NCBI RefSeq assembly: GCF_001667265.1
Contig: NZ_LZHW01000065.1
Coordinates: 20,895-84,894, forward strand
DNA: 64,000 nucleotides
Reading direction: 5' to 3'
Source: Mycobacterium sp. ACS4331
Lineage (GTDB): Bacteria; Actinomycetota; Actinomycetes; Mycobacteriales; Mycobacteriaceae
In this document: positions 10,802 through 20,786 of the stretch, piece by piece
Numbering within the stretch: position 1 is the first letter of the stretch
Layout of the letters: each line of letters starts with the position of its first letter
Notes under the pieces: generated by a model
What the model was told of the DNA's origin: nothing
What the model saw: only the letters and a program-made list of their open reading frames with translations
Database searches by the model: none
Made by a program: the position numbers and the translations under genes

Positions 10802-10840
10802 ATGATTTTTTTCCCGGCACCTCACGGGTGCGAGGTCTGA
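10802..10840 (+). other. Possible leader mini-ORF and hairpins upstream of ssuD
   Basis: A 12-codon frame ([12 protein letters not shown], then TGA) lies about 100 bases before ssuD. Two mutually exclusive stems overlap in it: GCACC (10817-10821) with GGTGC (10827-10831), and ACCTC (10819-10823) with GAGGT (10832-10836). Sulfur genes in mycobacteria are known to use short leader peptides with cysteine codons; this one has a single Cys codon and no poly-Cys run. It could equally be chance. Confidence 0.2.
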
Positions 10841-10943
10841 CCGTTCGCAATGCCGCCGCAGCGCAGCGGCCGTCACCGCACGCGCGGAACTTCGCGGCGG
10901 CTCCGCACACCACAATGGAGACCCCGCCTCGAAAGGATGGTTC

Positions 10944-12113
10944 GTGTCCCTCAAGCTGCACTGGTTCCTGCCCACCTACGGCGACAGCCGCTCGATCGTC
11001 GGGGGCGGCCACGGAACGCCCGCCGGCGCGGCCGGGGGTGACCGCGATGCGTCGATCGACTACCTGGCCTCGATCGTGCGCGCCGCGGAGACCTTCGGTT
11101 TCACCGGTGCCCTGATCCCGACGGGCGCCTGGTGCGAGGACGCGTTCGTCACCGCGGCGCTGTTGGCGCGCGAGACCACGTCGCTGGCGTTCCTGGTGGC
11201 GTTCCGGCCCGGACTGGTCAGCCCCACGCTGTCCGCGCAGATGGCCGCGACGTTCGCACGCCATGCGCCGGGTCGCATCCTGCTCAACGTCGTCGTCGGC
11301 GGCGAGGCCCACGAGCAGCGCTCGTTCGGTGACCACCTCGAGAAGGACGCGCGCTACCACCGCGCCGACGAGTTCCTCGACGTCGTGCGCCGACTCTGGG
11401 CCGGCGAGACCGTCACGCGCAGGGGCGAGTACATCGACGTCGAAGGGGCCGCACTGGCCAAACCGCCGAGCCCGATTCCGCCGCTGTACTTCGGTGGCAG
11501 TTCCGCCGCCGCGGGCCCGGTGGCCGCGCGGCACTCCGATGTCTACCTGACCTGGGGTGAGCCGCCCGAGGCCGTGGCCGAGAAGATCGCCTGGATCCGC
11601 GGCCTCGCCGAGGCCGAGGGTCGAACCGTGCGATTCGGCATCCGGCTGCACACCATCTCGCGCGACACCTCCGAGGAGGCGTGGGCGCAGGCCGACCGCC
11701 TGGTGGCCGCCCTCGACGAGGACGTCGTGCGCAGGACCCAGGAGGGGCTGGCGCGCAGCCAGTCCGAGGGGCAGAAGCGCATGCTGGCGCTGCACGAGGC
11801 CAATCGCGCCGACGGCACCTGGCACGACGCCCGCAGCCTCGAGATCGCGCCGAACCTGTGGTCCGGTGTGGGCCTGGTGCGCGGCGGCGCGGGCACCGCC
11901 CTGGTGGGAAGCCACACCGAGGTCGCCGACCGGATCGCCGAATACGCCGCGATCGGGATCGAGGAGTTCATCTTCTCGGGTTACCCGCACCTCGAGGAAC
12001 TGTTCTGGTTCGGCGAGGGCGTCGTGCCCATCCTGCGCGAGCGCGGACTGTTCGACCAGGGCGCCGACTGCGGCGGCCACGTGTCGATTCCGTTCGTCGG
12101 CGCCGCACGATGA
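10944..12113 (+). CDS. ssuD: FMNH2-dependent alkanesulfonate monooxygenase (SsuD)
   Basis: 389 residues of the bacterial luciferase-like fold. It tracks E. coli SsuD closely over its length: MSLKLHWFLPTYGD at the start, then ALIPTG, FLVAFRPGLVSPT, PPLYFGGSS, YLTWGEPPE, RFGIRLH and LVRGGAGTALVG. The family cleaves C-S bonds of alkanesulfonates with reduced FMN and oxygen, releasing sulfite for assimilation. The GTG start at 10944 follows GAAAGGA. It is translationally coupled to the sfnB-like gene (ATGA at 12110-12113). No flavin reductase (ssuE) or ABC uptake genes lie next to it, so these must be elsewhere. Confidence 0.9.
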   Translation: MSLKLHWFLPTYGDSRSIVGGGHGTPAGAAGGDRDASIDYLASIVRAAETFGFTGALIPTGAWCEDAFVTAALLARETTSLAFLVAFRPGLVSPTLSAQMAATFARHAPGRILLNVVVGGEAHEQRSFGDHLEKDARYHRADEFLDVVRRLWAGETVTRRGEYIDVEGAALAKPPSPIPPLYFGGSSAAAGPVAARHSDVYLTWGEPPEAVAEKIAWIRGLAEAEGRTVRFGIRLHTISRDTSEEAWAQADRLVAALDEDVVRRTQEGLARSQSEGQKRMLALHEANRADGTWHDARSLEIAPNLWSGVGLVRGGAGTALVGSHTEVADRIAEYAAIGIEEFIFSGYPHLEELFWFGEGVVPILRERGLFDQGADCGGHVSIPFVGAAR

Positions 12114-13330
12114 CGGCACAGGTTGCGGTGACCCGAATCTCGTCCGCACAGGAGGCGCTTGCCGCGGCGGGCCGACTGAGCCAGGACTTCGCGACGGCCG
12201 CGGGCCACCGCGACGCCGAGCGGCAGCTGCCCGCCGAACAGGTGCGCGCCCTCTCCGACGCCGGACTGCTGGCGTTGTCGGTACCCGTCGAGTTCGGCGG
12301 AATAGACGCCCCGGCAACGGTTTTGGCCGAGGTCTTCCGTCTGATCGCGGAGGCCGACCCGTCGTTGGCGCAGATTCCGCATTCGCACTACACCTTCCTG
12401 GAGGTTCTGCGGTTGCAGGGCACGCCGGAGCAGCAGGCGTTCTTCTACGATGTGGTGCTCGCCGGTGCGCTGTTCGCGAATGCCCAGACCGAACGCGGGC
12501 CGCATCCGATCAACGTCGACGCCACTGCCCTGGTGCCCGACGGCTCGGGTGGCTACGTTCTCAACGGCCGCAAGTTCTACTGCACCGGATCGCTTTTCGC
12601 CGACTGGCTGATCGTGCGCGCGTCACTGGTCACGTCGGCCGACGAGCAGACATGCGCCTCGACGCCCAAAGCCGTCGCGTTCGTTCCCGCCGACGCCGGG
12701 GGCGTTCAGATCGTCGATGACTGGGACGGTATGGGGCAGCGCACCACGGCGTCGGGCACCGTGTCGCTCGACGCGGTGCGTGTTCCAGCCGAGCACGTGG
12801 TGCCGTTCACACCGATCTTCGACTCCCCGAGCACCTACGGTGCGCGCGCCCAGCTTCTGCACGCGGCCCTCGACGTCGGTATCGCGACGGGGGCCCTGGC
12901 CGAGGGCGTGCGCCAAGCCGCAAAGGCGCGACCGCATTTCGAGGCCGGCGTAGAGAGCGCGGTCGAGGATCCCACGCTGGTGCAGACCGCCGGTCAGCTC
13001 ACCGTGACCGTGCGCGCCGCGGAGGCTCTCCTGGCGCGAGCCGGCGAGCTGGTGGACGCCGCCGCCGCGCATCTGAACGAGGACACTGCCGCCGAGGCGT
13101 CGGTGGCGGTGGCGATCGCGAAGGTCGCGGCCACCAGGGCCGCCCTGGAGGCCTCCAGTGCGCTGTTCGAGCTCGGCGGAACCCGCAGCGCGTCCGGCAC
13201 CGCCAACCTGTCGCGGTTCTGGCGTGATGCGCGCACCCATACGCTGCACGACGCCAGCAGGTGGAAGCTTCAGCACATCGGCCGGTTCACCCTGTCAGGG
13301 ACGAAACCGCCACGGCACGGCCAACTCTGA
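12110..13330 (+). CDS. SfnB-type acyl-CoA dehydrogenase-like sulfur acquisition oxidoreductase
   Basis: 406 residues of the acyl-CoA dehydrogenase fold: an N-terminal helical domain, the FANAQTERG segment and the YVLNGRKFYCTGS beta-domain motif, and a C-terminal helical domain ending in FWRDARTHTLHDASRWKLQHIG. That C-terminal motif and the early HSHYTFLE segment are characteristic of the SfnB/DszC-like branch that acts on sulfones rather than acyl-CoA; the usual catalytic Glu motif of acyl-CoA dehydrogenases is absent. Its ATG overlaps the ssuD stop, so both are one operon for scavenging organosulfur. The exact substrate is unknown. Confidence 0.82.
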   Translation: MTAQVAVTRISSAQEALAAAGRLSQDFATAAGHRDAERQLPAEQVRALSDAGLLALSVPVEFGGIDAPATVLAEVFRLIAEADPSLAQIPHSHYTFLEVLRLQGTPEQQAFFYDVVLAGALFANAQTERGPHPINVDATALVPDGSGGYVLNGRKFYCTGSLFADWLIVRASLVTSADEQTCASTPKAVAFVPADAGGVQIVDDWDGMGQRTTASGTVSLDAVRVPAEHVVPFTPIFDSPSTYGARAQLLHAALDVGIATGALAEGVRQAAKARPHFEAGVESAVEDPTLVQTAGQLTVTVRAAEALLARAGELVDAAAAHLNEDTAAEASVAVAIAKVAATRAALEASSALFELGGTRSASGTANLSRFWRDARTHTLHDASRWKLQHIGRFTLSGTKPPRHGQL

Positions 13331-13333
13331 GAG

Positions 13334-14071
13334 TCACCTCTGGACGTAGTCGTGGGTGCCCGCGGCCGTCCGAAGCTGGTGGCGGCCCCGACTCACCGAA
13401 CGCAGTGTGCCGTTGAGGTAGTCCTCGAACTCGGCGAGCTTGTTGTCGACGTAGATGTCGCATTCACCGCGCAGGCGGTCGGCCTCGGCATGTGCGGCGT
13501 CGATCAGGCGGGTGGCCTCAGCGGTCGCGGTGTTGACCACCTCGGTCTGGGACACCAGGCGCTGCTGCTCCTTGATGCCCTCCTGAACGGCCTTCTCGTA
13601 GGACAGGTTTCCGCTCTCGACCAGCCGGTCGGCCTCGGCCTTGGCGCGTCCGAGGCTGGCCTCGTAGTCGCGTTTGGCGTTGGCGGCCAGTCGGCTGGCC
13701 TCCTCGCGAGCCTCGCCGACCATCCGGTCGCAGTGCGCCCGGGCCTCGGCCACCATCCGGTCGGCCTGCGACTTGGCGTCCGACAGAAGTCGATCGGCCT
13801 CGGCGCGGGCATGCCCGAGCGTGGACTCGGCCTCCGTGGTGGCCGACGCCACCATGCCGTCGGCGTGCTGACGCGCGTCGCGCAGCATGCCGTCACGTGC
13901 GTCGAGCACATCCTGGGCGTCGTCGAGTTCACCAGGGATGGCGTCCTTGATGTCGTCGATGAGTTCCAGGACATCACCCCGGGGAACCACGCAACCAGCG
14001 GTCATCGGCACCCCACGCGCCTCTTCGACGATCGCACTCAGCTCGTCAAGAGCTTCAAAGACTCGGTACAC
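13334..14071 (-). CDS. sepIVA: Septation protein SepIVA (DivIVA-like)
   Basis: 245 residues. It starts VYRVFEALDELSAIVEEARGVPMTAGCVVPRG at a GTG at 14071, with GGAGGG just upstream. The N-terminal DivIVA-like segment is followed by a long coiled coil with repeated units of the AEADRLL/ARAEADR type, and a short tail ends in YLNGTLRSVSRGRHQLR. It matches Rv2927c in length and position; that protein is a DivIVA paralogue needed for division and polar growth in mycobacteria. It converges with sfnB across three bases. Confidence 0.9.
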   Translation of the reverse strand: MYRVFEALDELSAIVEEARGVPMTAGCVVPRGDVLELIDDIKDAIPGELDDAQDVLDARDGMLRDARQHADGMVASATTEAESTLGHARAEADRLLSDAKSQADRMVAEARAHCDRMVGEAREEASRLAANAKRDYEASLGRAKAEADRLVESGNLSYEKAVQEGIKEQQRLVSQTEVVNTATAEATRLIDAAHAEADRLRGECDIYVDNKLAEFEDYLNGTLRSVSRGRHQLRTAAGTHDYVQR

Positions 14072-14165
14072 GGCGCACCCTCCAGGCGTAGTCGTTGTTA
14101 CAAGTGTGCCTGGTGTTACGCCTGTGACTGCGTTTCCGACGCCGGTGTGTCGAGGATTTCTCCGG

Positions 14166-14645
14166 TCAGCGGCCGCGCAGTCTGTCCTGCAGACGCCGGT
14201 TGACCACGTCGGGCAGCAGGTCCGTGACATCACCGCCGAGGGTCGCGACCTCCTTGGCCAACGACGACGACACGAACGAATACTTCGGGGCGGTGGCCAC
14301 GAAGAACGTGTCCACGCCGGCGACGTGCCGGTTCATCTGCGCCATCTGCAGCTCGTATTCGAAGTCGGTGCCGGTCCGCAGGCCCTTCACGATGGCCGTC
14401 AGCCCACGCGCCCTGGCGAAGTCGACCACCAGTCCCTGACCCGACTCGACCCGCAGGTTGGGCAGGTGTGCGCAGGACTCGGTGATCAACTCGATGCGCT
14501 CCTCGACACTGAACATCCCCTTCTTGTTGGGGTTCACCAGGACCGCGACGACCACCTCGTCGAACTGCGCGGCGGCCCTTTCGAAGACATCGATGTGTCC
14601 GAGGGTGACGGGGTCGAAGGATCCGGGGCACACGGCGCCACTCAT
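14166..14645 (-). CDS. coaD: Phosphopantetheine adenylyltransferase
   Basis: 159 residues, the usual CoaD length. The nucleotidyltransferase motif [10 protein letters not shown] near the N-terminus and the [14 protein letters not shown] motif near the C-terminus are intact. CoaD transfers AMP to 4'-phosphopantetheine, the penultimate step of coenzyme A synthesis, as a cytoplasmic hexamer. Upstream on the minus strand lies a 193-base gap divergent to the LuxR-type gene. In M. tuberculosis the homologue is Rv2965c, about 40 genes away from the sepIVA homologue. Confidence 0.96.
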   Translation of the reverse strand: MSGAVCPGSFDPVTLGHIDVFERAAAQFDEVVVAVLVNPNKKGMFSVEERIELITESCAHLPNLRVESGQGLVVDFARARGLTAIVKGLRTGTDFEYELQMAQMNRHVAGVDTFFVATAPKYSFVSSSLAKEVATLGGDVTDLLPDVVNRRLQDRLRGR

Positions 14646-14838
14646 GGATCACGACGCTAGCAGGCGGCCGTCGAAGGCTGCCCCCGAACCTTCGTCGGCC
14701 ACCGGCCACAGCCCCCACGACAGGATCGGTTGCCAGAACCGACACAGACACCCAACACCGCTCGCTGCTCCGACACCTCATCCGTTCGGTTGAAATCCTC
14801 TACAGTTCGGCACACACGGACAGCAGTTCTGGAGGCCC

Positions 14839-15930
14839 ATGGTTGCACTCGACGACTTCTCCCGGATGGTCGCCGGTGTGTACGCCGCGGCCCTGACCCC
14901 GCAGACCTGGCTGTCCGCGATCAGAGACATCAGCGACACCCTGGGTGCGCACAGCTGTGCGCTGGTCCTCGGCGGGCCGATCGAGCGAACCGTCAAGGTC
15001 GCCAATCTGCCTCCCGAGGTGGGTCAGGCCTACATCGAGTACTACGCCAGACTCGACTTCATCCTCGAGGCCGTCGAGCGCGGTCCCATCGGGCAGCTGA
15101 GTCCCACGGCGCCGCTGCGCGCGCTGAATCCGCACTCCGAGTTCGACGCCGACTGGATGCGCCCCAACCGATTGGACGACGGTCTGTTCGTCCGGCTCAC
15201 CAGTGGCGCGGCCACCACGACGTTCCTGGTGGCGGACTCCGAGAGCGATGAGGGTTTCGCCACCCCGGAACGCATCACAGTGATCAATGCGCTTGTCCCC
15301 CATCTCCAGCAGGCCCTGCGCACCGAACACGCGCTGCGTGAGAGTGCGCTCGGCACAGCCGATGTCGCCGCGACGGCCGAGGCCGTCCGGCACGGCGTCG
15401 CCGTGGTGACCGCGGACTCGTCGCTCGTCCACATGAACTCGGCGGCCGCCGAGATACTCACCGCCGGTGACGGACTCATGCTGCACGGGGGCCGGGTCGA
15501 AACCGGGCGAAGCGCCACGACGGCGCGGTTGGCACGCAGTGTCGGCCGCGCCGCGACCGGGGATGCGTCCGGCGTGCGCGGTGGCGACTCGCTGTTGTGC
15601 GCGCGCCCGTCCGGGCGCAGACCCTATGTCGTCCACGTGTTGCCCTCGGAGGTCGTCGAACCGCGCCAGCCCCGGGCCCTGGTGATCATCGTCGATCCAG
15701 AACAGCAGATCGATCCGCCGGCGGCTCTGCTGCGCAGGCTCTACGGCCTGACTCACGCCGAGGCCGAGGTGGCGGTGCGGGTGCTGCGCGGCGACGGACT
15801 CAAGCCGATCGCCGAGGAGTTGTCGGTGTCACTGGCCACCGTCAAGAGTCAGCTGCAGCGGGTCTTCGAGAAGACCGACACGCACCGGCAGGCAGAACTG
15901 GTGCGCCTGCTGTTGTCGATCACCCGGTGA
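14839..15930 (+). CDS. LuxR-family transcriptional regulator
   Basis: 363 residues. The C-terminal helix-turn-helix ([30 protein letters not shown], then [27 protein letters not shown]) is a complete GerE/LuxR domain. The N-terminal two-thirds has no receiver phosphorylation site and no ATPase; a PAS-like segment ([25 protein letters not shown]) sits near residue 190. It therefore resembles actinobacterial orphan LuxR regulators with an unknown ligand. GGAGG lies at a good distance before the ATG. Its 3' end overlaps the rsmD stop by 11 bases, tail to tail. The target is unknown. Confidence 0.85.
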   Translation: MVALDDFSRMVAGVYAAALTPQTWLSAIRDISDTLGAHSCALVLGGPIERTVKVANLPPEVGQAYIEYYARLDFILEAVERGPIGQLSPTAPLRALNPHSEFDADWMRPNRLDDGLFVRLTSGAATTTFLVADSESDEGFATPERITVINALVPHLQQALRTEHALRESALGTADVAATAEAVRHGVAVVTADSSLVHMNSAAAEILTAGDGLMLHGGRVETGRSATTARLARSVGRAATGDASGVRGGDSLLCARPSGRRPYVVHVLPSEVVEPRQPRALVIIVDPEQQIDPPAALLRRLYGLTHAEAEVAVRVLRGDGLKPIAEELSVSLATVKSQLQRVFEKTDTHRQAELVRLLLSITR

Positions 15931-16477
15931 CGCGCTCGGCGAACTCGACCGTGGTGTCGCCGTAGCGACGCGCCTTCAACGGTTCCCATCCGGCCGGCCA
16001 CGCCAGCGCCTGCGCCGACGAGGGGCGTTCGATGACGGCCAGTCCGCCGTCAGCCACCCAACCCTGGGTCAGCGCCACGAGAATCGCGCCCACCTCGGCA
16101 CTGCTCACGTCGTAGGGCGGGTCGGCGAACACCAGATCGAACTGCCCCGTGGCTCCGGCCCCCAGCACGGCGTTGACCGTCCCGCGTCGCACAGTCGCGC
16201 CCGTGAATCCCAGCGCCGTGATGTTCGTCGCGATCACACCCGCGGCCCGCGCGTCGGACTCGACGAACAGCGCCGACCCCGCACCGCGCGACAGCGCCTC
16301 CAGGCCCAGCGCGCCCGAACCGGCGAACAGGTCCAGCACCGCCAGACCCGCGAAGTCGATCCGCGCGGCAAGCACGTTGAACAGCGATTCGCGCACGCGA
16401 TCGGTGGTGGGCCGAGTGCCGCGGGGCGGCACGGCGATCCGACGACCGCCCGCCGACCCGCCGATGATGCGGGTCAG
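15920..16477 (-). CDS. rsmD: 16S rRNA (guanine-966-N2)-methyltransferase RsmD, apparent CTG start
   Basis: The SAM-binding motif [20 protein letters not shown] and the catalytic DPPYD are present. The conserved RsmD N-terminus ([22 protein letters not shown]) is encoded upstream of the first conventional start, a GTG at 16432. The only way to include it is a CTG at 16477, which overlaps the pyc stop as CTGA. In this frame the previous stop is seven codons upstream and no ATG, GTG or TTG lies between. With the CTG the protein has 185 residues, typical for the family. The GTG alternative gives 170 residues and drops the conserved segment. RsmD methylates G966 of 16S rRNA. Confidence 0.85.
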   Translation of the reverse strand: MTRIIGGSAGGRRIAVPPRGTRPTTDRVRESLFNVLAARIDFAGLAVLDLFAGSGALGLEALSRGAGSALFVESDARAAGVIATNITALGFTGATVRRGTVNAVLGAGATGQFDLVFADPPYDVSSAEVGAILVALTQGWVADGGLAVIERPSSAQALAWPAGWEPLKARRYGDTTVEFAERVTG

Positions 16478-19400
16478 TCGACCACCACCAGCAGGTCACC
16501 GCCCTCGACCTGGGCGGTCGCCGAAACCGCCACGCGTGCAACGGTTCCCGACTTGGGTGCGGTGATCGCGGCCTCCATCTTCATGGCCTCGATCGTCGCG
16601 ATGGTCTGACCACTCTCGACGGCGTCACCCGCCTCCACGTTCACCGTGACGACCCCGGCGAACGGTGCCGCGATGTGGTCGGGATTGCCCCGGTCCGCCT
16701 TCTCCGCGGTCGGAACGTCGGCCGCGATCGACCGGTCGCGGACCACGACCGGCCGCAGTTGTCCGTTGAGGATGCACATCACGGTGCGCATACCGCGTTC
16801 GTCGGCCTCCGAGATCGCCTCGAGCCCGATGAGCAGCTCGACACCCTTCTCCAACCGAACGCGATGCTCGTCGCCGTACCGCAGGCCGTAGAAGAACTGG
16901 TTGGCGCTGAGCCGGGAGGTGTCTCCGTACTCCTCGCGGTGCGCCTCGAACTCTTTGGTGGGCCCCGGGAACAGCAACCGGTTCAGGGCGGCCTGGCGCT
17001 TGGGGCCCGGGGCCGCCAACAGCGCCTCGTCGTCGGCGCTCAACTCCTGCTCGGGCCGGGCGGGACCACGACCCTCAAGAGCCTTGGTGCGCAACGGTTC
17101 CGGCCATCCGCCGGGCGGGTCGCCGAGCTCGCCGCGGAGAAAGCCGATCACACTGTCGGGGATGTCGTAGCGAGCCGGGTCGGCCGCGAACTCCTCGGCA
17201 CTGACGCCGGCGCCCACGAGCGCGAGTGCGAGGTCGCCGACGACCTTGCTCGACGGGGTCACCTTGACCAGGCGCCCCAGCACCCGGTCCGCGGCGGCAT
17301 AGTTGGCCTCGATCTCCTCGAACCGGTCCCCGAACCCCAGCGCGATCGCCTGCTGGCGCAGGTTGCTCAACTGGCCGCCGGGAATCTCGTGGGTGTACAC
17401 GCGGCCCGTCGGCGCGGGCAGACCCGACTCGAACGGCCCGTACACCTTGCGCAGCGCCTCCCAGTAGGGCTCGAGATCGCACACCGCGTCCAGCGAGATG
17501 CCGGTGTCGAACTCGGTGTGTGCCGCGGCCGCCACGATCGAACTCAGCGCGGGCTGGCTCGTGGTGCCGGCCAGGGGCGCCGCGGCCCCGTCGACCGCGT
17601 CGGCGCCGGCGTGCCAGGCCGCCACGTAGGTGGCCAACTGACCGCCCGGGGTGTCGTGGGTGTGCACGTGCACCGGCAGGTCGAAGCGCGACTTCAGCGC
17701 CGAGACGAGCTTCTGGGCGGCGGGCACCCGCAGCAGGCCGGCCATGTCCTTGATCGCCAGCACGTGCGCGCCGGCGTCGACGATCTGCTCGGCGAGCTTG
17801 AGGTAGTAGTCCAGCGTGTAGAGGGTCTCGCGCGGGTCGGACAGGTCGCCGGTGTAGGACATCGCGACTTCGGCCACCGCCGTGCCGGTTTCCCGCACGG
17901 CATCGATCGCCGGCCGCATCGACTCGACGTTGTTCAACGCGTCGAAGATCCGGAAGATGTCGACGCCCGTCGCGGTGGCCTCCTGCACGAACGCGTTGGT
18001 GACCACCTCGGGATACGGCGTGTAGCCCACGGTGTTTCGGCCCCGCAGCAGCATCTGGAGGCAGATGTTCGGCAGCGCCTCGCGCAGCGCCGCGAGCCGC
18101 TCCCAGGGGTCCTCCTGGAGGAATCGCAGCGCGACGTCATAGGTGGCACCGCCCCAGCACTCGATGGACAGCAGCTCGGGGGTCATGCGCGCGATGTACG
18201 GTGCGACGGCCAACAGTCCGGTGGAGCGCAGGCGCGTGGCCAGCAGAGACTGGTGCGCGTCGCGGAAGGTCGTGTCGGTGACCCCGACGGCCTTCGAGTC
18301 ACGCAGCCACCGTGCGAAACCCTCCGGCCCCAACTCCATCAGGCGCTGTTTGGAGCCCGACGGCGGCGCGCTGCGCAGGTCCAGGGCCGGCAGCTTGTCA
18401 TGGGGATACACCGTCGAGGGGCGCTCGCCGTGGGGTTTGTTGACCGTCACATCGGCCAGATAGTTCAGGATCTTGGTGCCGCGGTCGGCGCTGCTGCGCG
18501 CCGTCAGCAGGTGCGGCCGCTCCTCGATGAAGGACGTGGTGACCCGGCCCGCCTCGAAGTCGGGGTCGTCGAGCACCGCCTGCAGGAACGGGATGTTGGT
18601 GGACACGCCGCGAATCCGGAACTCCGCCACGGCCCGGCGGGCCCGCCGCACGGCGGTGGCGAAATCCCTTCCCCGACAAGTCAGTTTGACCAGCATCGAG
18701 TCGAAGTGTGCGCCCACTTCGGCGCCCAGGTTGGTGCCGCCGTCGAGCCGGATGCCCGCGCCGCCCGGCGAGCGGTAGGCACTGATTCGGCCGGTGTCGG
18801 GCCGGAAGCCGTTGGCGGGGTCCTCGGTGGTGATCCGGCACTGCAGTGCCGCGCCGTGCACCTGCACCGAATCCTGGCTCAGGCCAAGGTCCTGCAGGCT
18901 CTCCCCCGCGGCGATCCGCAACTGCGACGACACCAGGTCGACGTCGGTGATCTCCTCGGTGACGGTGTGCTCGACCTGGATGCGGGGATTCATCTCGATG
19001 AACACGTGCTCGCCGCGCTCGTCCAGCAGGAACTCCACCGTGCCCGCACACGAGTAGCCGATCTGGCGGGCGAACGCCACCGCGTCGGCGCAGATCCGTT
19101 CCCGCAGAGCGGGATCCAGATTCGGCGCGGGCGCCAGCTCGATCACCTTCTGGTGCCGGCGCTGTACGCTGCAGTCCCGCTCGAACAGGTGGATCACGTT
19201 GCCGTGGGTGTCGGCCAGGATCTGCACCTCGATGTGGCGGGGGTTGACCACGGCCTGCTCCAGGAACACCGTCGGATCCCCGAACGCCGACTCGGCCTCC
19301 CGGCTGGCGGCTTCGATCGCCTCCCGCAGCGCCTCCGGATCGCTGACCCGTCGCATGCCGCGCCCGCCGCCGCCCGCGACGGCCTTGACGAACACCGGGA

Positions 19401-19857
19401 ACTCCATCGACTTCGCGGCCGCGAGCAGCTCCTCGACGTCGGCCGACGGGGCCGAGGACGCCAGCACCGGCAACCCGGCCCTACGCGCCGCGTCGATCGC
19501 GCGGGCCTTGTTGCCCGTCAACTCCAGCACCTCGGCCGAGGGGCCGACGAACGTGATGCCCGCCGATTCGCACGCAGCGGCCAGGCCGGGATTCTCCGAC
19601 AGGAACCCGTAGCCCGGGTAGATCGCGTCCGCCCCGCAGGCCTGTGCCGTCGCGACGATCTCGTCGACGTTCAGATAGGCCCGGACGGGGTGCCCCTCCT
19701 CGCCGATCTGATACGACTCGTCGGCCTTGAGTCGGTGCACCGAATTGCGGTCCTCGTACGGGTAGACGGCCACCGTCGAGAGCTTCAACTCCGTGGCGGC
19801 GCGGAACGCACGGATCGCGATCTCACCGCGATTCGCGACCAGGACCTTTGAGATCAT
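16474..19857 (-). CDS. pyc: Pyruvate carboxylase
   Basis: 1127 residues in one chain, as in other single-chain pyruvate carboxylases. The N-terminal biotin carboxylase starts [20 protein letters not shown] and has the ATP-grasp loop AGGGGRGMR. The carboxyltransferase domain starts near [19 protein letters not shown]. The C-terminal biotinyl domain carries EAMKMEA with the biotinylated Lys1093. The enzyme carboxylates pyruvate to oxaloacetate, feeding the TCA cycle and controlling gluconeogenic flux in mycobacteria. The stop overlaps the CTG of rsmD. The next gene on the left is LuxR-type; upstream (right) lies a 74-base gap. The H37Rv counterpart is pca (Rv2967c). Confidence 0.97.
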   Translation of the reverse strand: MISKVLVANRGEIAIRAFRAATELKLSTVAVYPYEDRNSVHRLKADESYQIGEEGHPVRAYLNVDEIVATAQACGADAIYPGYGFLSENPGLAAACESAGITFVGPSAEVLELTGNKARAIDAARRAGLPVLASSAPSADVEELLAAAKSMEFPVFVKAVAGGGGRGMRRVSDPEALREAIEAASREAESAFGDPTVFLEQAVVNPRHIEVQILADTHGNVIHLFERDCSVQRRHQKVIELAPAPNLDPALRERICADAVAFARQIGYSCAGTVEFLLDERGEHVFIEMNPRIQVEHTVTEEITDVDLVSSQLRIAAGESLQDLGLSQDSVQVHGAALQCRITTEDPANGFRPDTGRISAYRSPGGAGIRLDGGTNLGAEVGAHFDSMLVKLTCRGRDFATAVRRARRAVAEFRIRGVSTNIPFLQAVLDDPDFEAGRVTTSFIEERPHLLTARSSADRGTKILNYLADVTVNKPHGERPSTVYPHDKLPALDLRSAPPSGSKQRLMELGPEGFARWLRDSKAVGVTDTTFRDAHQSLLATRLRSTGLLAVAPYIARMTPELLSIECWGGATYDVALRFLQEDPWERLAALREALPNICLQMLLRGRNTVGYTPYPEVVTNAFVQEATATGVDIFRIFDALNNVESMRPAIDAVRETGTAVAEVAMSYTGDLSDPRETLYTLDYYLKLAEQIVDAGAHVLAIKDMAGLLRVPAAQKLVSALKSRFDLPVHVHTHDTPGGQLATYVAAWHAGADAVDGAAAPLAGTTSQPALSSIVAAAAHTEFDTGISLDAVCDLEPYWEALRKVYGPFESGLPAPTGRVYTHEIPGGQLSNLRQQAIALGFGDRFEEIEANYAAADRVLGRLVKVTPSSKVVGDLALALVGAGVSAEEFAADPARYDIPDSVIGFLRGELGDPPGGWPEPLRTKALEGRGPARPEQELSADDEALLAAPGPKRQAALNRLLFPGPTKEFEAHREEYGDTSRLSANQFFYGLRYGDEHRVRLEKGVELLIGLEAISEADERGMRTVMCILNGQLRPVVVRDRSIAADVPTAEKADRGNPDHIAAPFAGVVTVNVEAGDAVESGQTIATIEAMKMEAAITAPKSGTVARVAVSATAQVEGGDLLVVVD

Positions 19858-19931
19858 GCGCCAAGAATACTGACACCGGAAATCTCACCGAGACCTGGCC
19901 GCGCGCCGTGAGATTCCGCGCCCGAGAACGA

Positions 19932-20786
19932 CTATCTCAGCGTGGCCGTGGCCGAGGCGTGCACGTCAGCCGCACCGGAGACCACGGCGAGCTCGATGGG
20001 ATCTCCGGGCCCGCCTTGGACCCGGATCTCGTCGCCGACGAACACCGGCTTCTGCAGTCGGAAGCTGAAGTCTGCGATCTGGCGGTCGGGGACCTGGGCG
20101 CGCACCAACTCGGCGAGGTACACCGCGAGCAGCGGCCCGTGCACGACGAGCGCCGGGAACCCCTCGATCGAGGTGGTGTAGGCCTCGTCGTAGTGGATGC
20201 GGTGAGCGTTGCCGGTCAGCGCGCTGAACCGGAACAGCAGCGCGGGATGGGTCTGGGGGTGGCCCACCCACGGCGTCTGCGGCGCGGGCAGCGGTGCAGT
20301 GACCCGGGCGAACGGCGTGGCGGCGCCGTCGTCACTGCGATAGACCAGGTCCTGCTCCTCGACGATCCGCACGTCACCGTCCTGGCGATGGGTGTGCCGG
20401 ACGGTGACGAAGAGCAGTTCCCCGGTGCGGCCGTGTTTGACCGCGGTCTTGACCACCTCGGAGTGCCGCGTCGCGGGCACCCCGATGATCAGCGGCGCCG
20501 TCACCGAGAGGCGCCCGCCCGCGAACATCCTGCGCCGGTTGGGAATCGGCGGCAGAAAATGACCCTGAAGGGGGTGCCCATCGGGGCCCAGTTCCGCGGT
20601 GCGCGGCCAGTCCAGGAAGTGCACCCACTGCCACAGCAGCGGCAGGGGTTCGCCGGGGCCGGGGGCGGCGGCGAGATCGAGGGTGGCCGCCAGCTGTGCC
20701 ACGCGCTCGGCGGAGATCACGTCGTGGGAATCGATCGGGCCGGGCTCCCAGCCGGCGACGTGGGCCGCGAGTCCGCTGTCGTTCAC
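19932..20786 (-). CDS. FAS1-type MaoC dehydratase / mesaconyl-CoA hydratase-like protein
   Basis: 284 residues made of two hot-dog halves. The N-terminal half contains WQWVHFLDWPRTAELGPDGHP and FLPPIPNRRRMFAGGR, blocks typical of the HTD2/3-methylfumaryl-CoA (mesaconyl-C4-CoA) hydratase branch. The C-terminal half has the hydratase motif FSALTGNAHRIHYDEAY and VVHGPLLAVYL, with the catalytic Asp/His pattern. It probably hydrates an unsaturated acyl-CoA. The GTG start overlaps the TGA of the acyl-CoA dehydrogenase (GTGA), so the two should act in sequence. The true substrate cannot be told from sequence. Confidence 0.78.
   Translation of the reverse strand: MNDSGLAAHVAGWEPGPIDSHDVISAERVAQLAATLDLAAAPGPGEPLPLLWQWVHFLDWPRTAELGPDGHPLQGHFLPPIPNRRRMFAGGRLSVTAPLIIGVPATRHSEVVKTAVKHGRTGELLFVTVRHTHRQDGDVRIVEEQDLVYRSDDGAATPFARVTAPLPAPQTPWVGHPQTHPALLFRFSALTGNAHRIHYDEAYTTSIEGFPALVVHGPLLAVYLAELVRAQVPDRQIADFSFRLQKPVFVGDEIRVQGGPGDPIELAVVSGAADVHASATATLR

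Noticed and set aside
10800..10943. SAM-type riboswitch before ssuD
   Set aside because: None of the conserved core sequences of known SAM riboswitch classes is present.
14072..14165. Mobile element scar where the PDIM block would lie
   Set aside because: No terminal repeats, target duplication or transposase remnant is visible in this 94-base gap.
16675..19851. A very long plus-strand open frame opposite pyruvate carboxylase
   Set aside because: Its product is Arg/Gly/Leu-rich antisense composition with no domain; it mirrors pyc codons. Similar long frames opposite amt (719-2083), smc (6510-8069) and ddl (33530-35677) are discarded for the same reason.
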